The notes beneath the pieces are model-generated. The model made no database searches. It was not told the DNA's origin and worked only from the letters and a program-made list of their open reading frames with translations. Below, piece by piece: positions 57,401 through 64,000 of a stretch of DNA of 64,000 bases. Source of the stretch: Monarcha castaneiventris obscurior (lineage: Eukaryota > Chordata > Aves > Passeriformes > Monarchidae); NCBI GenBank assembly GCA_026261815.1, contig JAMPIT010000862.1, positions 558,001 through 622,000 on the forward strand. Direction: 5' to 3'. A program made the translations under genes and the position numbers. Within the stretch, counting starts at the first letter, position 1. Each line of letters opens with the position of its first letter.

Positions 57401-60400
57401 TCTGACCTATCGTGCTCTCAGCAAGGATGCCAAGACTGGAGGAGTCCTTCTGCTCTCTTCCTCTCTCCTGTGCCTGTGGGTGGGCTCCCAAGAGCTGTGA
57501 GGAGGCAGCAGCTGCTCAGAATCACCAGTGCTGTGCTGGCAAACTCAGCATTGCAGCTGGGCATCAGAGGCTGCTCTGGAGGGGTGTACTTTTAGCATCT
57601 GCATGAACCCCATGTAGTTTGAAAAAGGTTTGTGTAGCCTGGTTTGATTTGTTCGGCCTAAAGAGCTGATGCACAGGAGCCTTTGACCAAGGAGTGTTCT
57701 TGGTGGGCAGATGTTGGGGGTAGCCACAGAGACATTCAGATTTTTCATTCTGAAAACATCTTGCAGCTCAGAGCAGCCTCCCCTGCCACCCTTTTATCAC
57801 ACCATGCCCCTGAGCAATGGCAATGAGGTTGTCAGAGCTGAAGGAGCTGTAGAAGAGGGCAGCTCTGCTTTGCTTCTGTGTGCTCGGGGGTGGGAGGAGG
57901 AAGGAACCATGGAGATGGCCAGTGGCCCTTTCCAGGACATGGGGCCTGGCTGGTAGGTGCTGCAAACCTTCCACCTGGGTATTCCCAGTTTGCTCTGAGC
58001 AGCTGGACAAGGGCCCCTTGACTCACCTACTGCAACTTAACACCAGGCAGTCTTTTCCTGAAGAGAGGTAACAGCCTGACAGCTGTGTGGTTACAAACCA
58101 AAGGGTCACTGTTGGCTTAGCTTGGAAGCTGGGGCATGGGTAAATTAAAGCCTCCTGGGCTGGAGTGGGCAGCAGAACCAGGCCTCCCAGAGCCTGGGTA
58201 GTGCCCACTGCTCCAGACCAGGCTGTCTCTCCCCACTGAGTTGTCACAAGGACAGCAGAGACACTCCTGCCTCGCTGGTGTTGGGTAAACCTGCTGTAAA
58301 GAGAGTCAAAGGTGGCTCATTAATCCAGAGAACCTGTGAGATCCCCCTCTGGGTTTCTCCTCTTCCCCTTTGGTGCAATTGGTCCTGTTGCTGGATCCGT
58401 GTGTGAGCTGGAGTAAGGCAGGGCCAGTGGTTCAGATGTTGCTATTTGAGATCCTAATGATGCCCTTTGTCACCTCCCATCATACACGTGGCACACACAC
58501 ACTTTTTGGGTGTGCAAGAATGCATTTGCAGCAAATAGCCACATTTACTTGTCCCTATATCCACAGTGATTTTCAGTGCATTTTCCAGATTTCCTCTCAC
58601 ACCCACCCCACCAGGATGGAGCTGACCACTTCTAACCAAGCAACACAACTGTGCTGTAGAACAGGTAGCACTGTTCCACTGACCCCAAAATCTGCACCTG
58701 AATTAACCACATTAATATGGCTGTTAGACACATCTCTGTCGGGCAGAGATCAAAATCCATCAAATAAGTTGTTAAAGCAAAACACCTTGTTCAATTCTAG
58801 TATGACTCCTAAAATGCTGATATTTCTACTGTCTTTCAAAGAGTTCATATCCCCTGGTTTTGCACAAAAGAAATCTGCAAGTGATTTCTACCACAGGCTA
58901 CAACCAGCTCTAGACTAACCTTAGTTTCTTTTCAAGCTTTAATCGATGAAGAGTGGAACTAATCCATTTAGTGCAGACTTCTGGTGACATAATTAGTTAA
59001 CCGAGGTCCTTTGTCTCCTCAAATTCAAAAATGTTGCATTTCCCAAGCCCTTAAATGGATAAAAAATTAAGTTATCTTTCGTGATTGTTCTGGTGTTGGC
59101 ACGTCAGATTTTTCAGAGAGCTTATCTGCAGCACCAGCACAACTTGCCACTTAAAATGAAACAGGAGGGATATTTTATTTTCTCGTGCTTGGTCTGAAAT
59201 CAGAGGTGTTCTTAATTAATTTTTTAAAATGCTCTTTTAAAAGGCTATAAAGTAACTAAAAGAATGACAGAAGATGTGGTATATTACCAGTGCCAAGTAT
59301 GATTCAGACAAACTGTCACTAGAAAATGGCTCTGACAATTCAAAGTCCCACAAAATCTATTATTAAAGCTGTTTGGGCTTTTTTCTTTCTTTTTTTCTTT
59401 TCCCCCTCAGCCAGAGTGCTAAACATAATCTCAGATCTAGCAAAACACAAATTACTGTGGATGGCTCTATTGTCTCTTTTCTGACATTGGAAACTTCCTG
59501 GATTTAGGGATTGTAGCCAGTGTCTGCACTCACAAAGTAGGATGATTGCTAGGCAAACAATTTCTGCTCTCATGGCTGGTCTAAAGGAGCATAGGAATCT
59601 CCCCCCTTCTCTCTGTCTCCTATTTCTGTTTCCAGTTTGCAGAACAATGTAGTAAGGCAGTTGTTCCAGCCAGCCCAACATCTCATTGCTCTCAGCTCTG
59701 GTATCAGCACCATCAGTCTGGGGCCCCATCCAGGTGAGTCTGGTAAAAGGTAGAAAGCTCTTAAAAAACTTTTGAAACTGTGGTTTCCAAAGGGTGTTTT
59801 GGATGTTGTGCGGGGAAAAAAATCTCCTTAACACAAAAATGGAGGTGAAAAAACGAATGTTTTAGTGTAACACAAAGCAAATGTACATTATTCTTTCAGT
59901 CCTCCTTTCGGGGCGCGTCCTGCTTTCAAACCTGTCCACTCAGAGCCAAGAAGGTTATTCTGCTCTTCAGACCCCTCTCATAACCCCAAGCCCTGGAACT
60001 ATTTGTCAGACTATGCCTGAAAAAACAAGTCAATTTCCATCCTTCGAACTCCTCCTACAAATTTTCTTCTTTTTTGGCTGGCATCCTACAAATAAGCTCC
60101 TACTGCTGCTCTTCCATCATCTCCCAGCTCTCTCTTCAGTTGAGGTTTTGCTAATAAACTGAAAAACAAGCAGGGATTGACAGGGTGTGATCCCTGCTCA
60201 GCTGTTCTGCAGTGGCTGGGTTTTAATCACCTGGGTCACCTTTTGCTTTCTGTCCCCAGGCCAGGTCTCACAGCAGTTTTAACGTAGGGTGCTTTTCATC
60301 TGCAATATTCGGTGACCTCCTGGCTTTATTCCTCTATCAGCACCTCCAGAAGCCAGTGCCTTTTTCATGTGCTCGGCCTGCTGAGCACATGGGGCACCAC

Positions 60401-61039
60401 CAGACCAGGGAAGGCCTCCAGTTATGGGCTTTGTGTCTCACGTTTGGGTCTCTTTCAGGAAGCTTATCCCCACTTTTCATCACCTCAGTGTCACAGAGAT
60501 CTGTGGTTGCCTGGGCTGACCCAGGCAAAGTGGGTGTTTTCTTGGAGCACCGAATGTTGCTGCTCCTCACTGGCTGCACGTGTGGATTGTCCCATAGGGA
60601 AGGGCAAGGAACAAGTTTAAGAGAGAGTTAGAGATGAACCTGCCCTTAAAATTGAAAAGGCATGGAAACGGATATCACAAGGGTGGAGAAGAGGGGTTGA
60701 GAACCCTGAGGGGAGAGAGCTGGAGGAGAGTTGCAGGCAGCAGTTCAGGTGGCTGCAGGATATGAAAATCCTCCCACTGCTCAGATTTGCCTAGCAACTC
60801 TTCTCTTGGCTGACAGCATTGCTGGTGTTTTGCCATACAGATGCAGCCTCCATCTGATGGGGAACAGAGGAGAAAGTGGATATAGGGATACATCCCAGCT
60901 CTGGGGAGAGCTGTGCCTGGTACCTTGCAAAGAGGTTGCAGCGAAGGCGTTGACTCCATGTTTGCCCCTGTCTGCTCACGATCCTGATATGGTGTCTGCA
61001 AATGATGCCCCTATGTTTTAACTTTCATCTTTTCCAAAT
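45495..61039. other. No gene seen; long unique-looking stretch
   Basis: About 15.5 kb without a recognised gene or transposon. It holds poly(T) at 47399-47412, poly(A) at 49400-49415, a short GTCT run near 50327-50342, and an AT-rich homeodomain-site-like block at 50200-50265. Open frames at 52470-52670 (one hydrophobic segment) and 58370-58918 (182 codons from GTG) have no recognisable domain. Old, unrecognisable repeats are likely. Confidence 0.5.
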
Positions 61040-61430
61040 CCTGTACTGCCTAGTGTGTAACCCTGAAGTTTTTGTAGCCTGTTAACTTCTGCTCTCTCAT
61101 GCTAGGTAGACATAACAAAGCCTTTCCAGGCCTGCTCTCCAAGGCCCACTCAGACCATCCTAGGCCCAAAATGTGTAAACCAAAGCCTCTAAGGGTGGGG
61201 GGGGGGCGGGGGGCCTTGGGGAAACTACATCATTAACTGAACCCTGATGTGCAAATGAACCAAACTTACGAACTTAAAAAAGTGTGAAGAACTTGTGACT
61301 CGGGGTCCATCTTGGGAGTAGCCTCTGGACTCCCCAGGGTGTACCTTTGAATGCCCTTCAAGTTAAATACCTACCTTTATTCCCTTTTTCTTGTCTAGTC
61401 TCTGTTTTTAGGTGGCCACTTCAGGCATCA
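61040..61430 (+). mobile_element. Probable avian ERV LTR fragment
   Basis: The segment from 'aacttgtgactcggggtcca' through 'tcttgggagtagcctctgga', 'ctccccagggtgtacctttg' and 'aatgcccttcaagttaaata' to 'taggtggccacttcaggcat' resembles the R/U5 part of an avian ERV LTR as I remember it. The poly(A) hexamer appears degraded (ttaaat). The 5' limit is a guess, and no target duplication was found. No retroviral genes adjoin. Confidence 0.45.
61193..61213 (+). repeat. G-run, quadruplex-capable
   Basis: GGG, then ten G, then six G, each separated by one base, inside the probable LTR. The plus strand could fold as a G-quadruplex. Confidence 0.8.
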
Positions 61431-64000
61431 CCACCTTCTAAGTGATGGCTCTTTTACAGTCCCACAGTGCTTGGAAGCGAGTGTCACACAGGAGCCCAGG
61501 TTTATGTCCTGACAGAGTCCTTTGCCACTGTGTACACAGGGATGTGGCAGTGCCATCTGCAAGTTCTCTGATTATAAACACCAACAGTGAAAACTGCTTG
61601 CCATAGAAAAGTGCTGGTGGAAATTAACTCTTTTAGCCTGTTTTTATCTCTGGTCACAGCAAAGTTAAAACCCAGTTTTTGACCTACTTGCAAATCTTCA
61701 TCTCTTCGGAGCGAGTGTCAAATATATAAGACCCCTGTGAGTCTTTTATTCCAATACAACGACACAAATCCTCCGGTTTTTGTGCCTCATGAGGTTGAGT
61801 TATTAATAAAGTAGTACAGGGTCCTCTGAGAGACTGAATTGTCCCCACGCAAGATGAGAAAAAGTCCCAAATCACAGACAGAGGCAAATGTCATTGGCAG
61901 CAATGGTGACAGTAAAGGGTGCTGACACCAGACCCTGAGGCTGGTCTTCAAAGACAGCTGTGGGGGAGGTCTAAGAAAAAAAGGAAAGACGGCTGCTGGG
62001 AAAGGGAGGAGAAAATCTGGGATGTGTGACAAGGCCTGGGGTGGAGAGATGTCTGTCTCATAGGGTGATGAGGTGCAAAGTGGGAGGAGAAAATGTTTGC
62101 AAGGGACCCTGGGCCAAGCAGTGTAGTTCAAAACCAACAGGAGATCACAGCAAGGGCTGATGCGTGTGGCTTTGTGTAGGATGAAAATGTCCATGGGGTG
62201 TGCTGGAGAGGATTTGTACCCATGGCCTCTGTTTAATCCTCTTGTCCCTCTTCACTTGTGGTTCACTGGAGCTAACAGTGCCTCCACCACAGCCCCAGGC
62301 CCTTTCGGCTTCTCTTCTCTCCTTTCCCCTGCTCTGCTTTGCCAGGACAGCTTTTCCTTCAGCCTGCACTATGTGGAGTTGTGGTCCTTGCTCTGTCCCT
62401 GCAAGCCCCAGTGAAATCCATTCAGGCACAGTGGGTATCTGCTCTGAGTGTGCAGCATTTCCCAGCAGATGCAACTCATGCAGGAGTCGAGCTCGCAGAC
62501 CAGCACTTGTGATTTCCCCTGGGATGAGGGCAGGACTGAAGGTGTTGGGAATGAGACAATTTCTCATCAACTTCCATGCAGCACTAGGTACACACTCAGT
62601 ATTCAAAGCAAAGCTGCTGTGAGCTTAGAGAGAGCACCAAGACACTCTTTCCAAAGGGCAGCTCTCCCACCCTTTCACAGGACTGTGATTTCTTTGGCAG
62701 AGCAGGGAAGGGGTTGACAGGCCTCACCAGGAGGCCACAGTTTTGAAAACATGCCAAGAATTCTGCAAGAGGACTCCTGGCACACCCACTCTGTCCTGAA
62801 GGCACTCACCCATTTTGCAGTATTTTGTACCAAGGACAGAATTTGTGGCCTGCAGATGACAACCCAGTCAATGGGGGCAGTAAAGGAGACACGTCTCAAT
62901 CAAACCCATCACAGCAACGGGATCTCCGCTCCAGAACAGTCTCCGTGGCTGAGAAGGGAAAGGAGCATCAAACATCAGTTTATTTCTCAGGAGTTTAGCA
63001 GCACGTGCACTGAAAGGAATCATCTTCAGACAAGTGTTCTTGCAGTCAGGTTTGCATTGTGCTTCCCCAAGTTTCTGAAACAAGCCAAAAGGCTGAAACC
63101 CCCCCCGTACTTGCTGCATATTCAGCAGAGTTACCTTCAGCCCAGCAGAGTCCCTGTGCACTGGCCGAAGGACCTCCTTGGAGTGCAGCATGGATTGCAA
63201 AATGCTGTCAGACAATCTCTGGAACATGGCTGAATATTTCTGTCACAAGGATAAGGCAGGCTGAAATGTAAATCTGCATTGGTGAGAGTAATGCTCCCCC
63301 AATAGTCAAGCCAAAGTTACACACACGAAGAGATTCTTTTCTTGAAAAAAAAGGAAACAAAAAACCACCCCAAAAACCCCAAACCACCCAGGAAGCTGAG
63401 AAAATCAGCCAATAATTAGAAAAGCTGGTCTGGAAAGTGGCTGAGAAAATGTGGTTTTAACCCAGGAATGAGGTGAAAGGACAAAACATGACCTGCTCGT
63501 GAAGAACCCCAAGAGCAGTGGGACTCATTTTTGGGCAGAAGTCATGAGGCAGACATTGGCAGTTCCCAAGAGGGAGGGAGGTTTATAAATACATCGAGAT
63601 TTAGTGTTCAGATAACTGGAGATTTCAAAGGGGCATCAGACTTCTGTCCTTCAGCATGCACAGCAAGGCAGTCCAAACCCATTTCTTATTTGTGGCTAAT
63701 TTTGCCTTGCTTTATATTCCTGACTGAAACAGCATGAAAATGCAATTCCTAGGGTATTCATTAAAAAGAGAGTTTTGAAAAGGCAATTTTGTAGTAGGTT
63801 TAATTTTTATTGTAACATTTCCTTTCTTAGGGAAGCACAGTGTTCCTAAGTAGCACACTTCACCCCACAAAGCATTTCTGTCAAAATAGCACTAAATAAT
63901 CTTACTAAACAGGGAAAACTTCTGAACTTTGTGATGTTGTCTCAAGGAGCCTTATCCATGCTTTCCATCTGTAAGATTTGCAGCAATAAGTCATGTCATA
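61431..64000. other. No gene seen
   Basis: Unique-looking sequence with an A/C-rich patch at 63344-63390. Open frames at 62145-62606 and 62751-63233 have no recognisable domain. Confidence 0.55.

Noticed and set aside
58370..58918. 182-codon plus-strand frame
   Set aside because: Begins at GTG, no domain, no splice or promoter context.

Overview
This window looks like songbird (passerine) nuclear DNA from a gene-poor intergenic or intronic stretch. The evidence is the repeat content: several 5'-truncated CR1 LINE copies, one with the avian octamer tail; a tRNA-Ile-headed SINE with a CR1 tail that resembles the passerine TguSINE1 family; and LTRs of avian ERV families. I found no host exon, rRNA, functional tRNA, CRISPR array or bacterial-type operon that I can support. 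Repeat family names come from memory of the families, not from a search.

Layout. 1-670: internally deleted CR1 on the minus strand. 4661-6325: long decayed CR1 on the plus strand. 7275-7411: TguSINE1-like SINE. 9701-10275: solo-LTR-like element with TATA box and poly(A) signal. 12611-13105: LTR fragment. 14205-14345: CR1 scrap. 20195-20662 and 21135-21727: two minus-strand ERVL-type LTRs. 28282-35428: one essentially complete endogenous retrovirus. 42875-43100 and 45205-45494: CR1 3' ends. 61040-61430: a probable LTR. The rest is unique-looking sequence with microsatellites and a few AT-rich blocks that could be conserved noncoding elements.

The centrepiece is the 7,147-bp minus-strand provirus at 28282-35428. 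It has two LTRs (869 and 877 bp, about 3.7% substitutions by eye), an exact 5-bp target duplication (actgt), a tRNA-Lys1,2-type primer binding site, an intact gag frame of about 654 codons, and a pro-pol frame (protease, RT, RNase H, integrase) broken by one in-frame TGA. Gag and pol share one reading frame and are separated only by an amber codon. There is no env. Pol resembles class III (ERVL) elements, but the primer site is the Lys type.

The most unusual feature is the N-terminus of gag. It does not look like a matrix domain but like a membrane module: a hydrophobic signal-anchor, a short segment with two N-glycosylation sequons and two cysteines, a second hydrophobic segment, then an acidic Pro-rich repeat and the capsid-like region. 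With no env present, this suggests an element whose Gag inserts into intracellular membranes. That is an inference to be tested.
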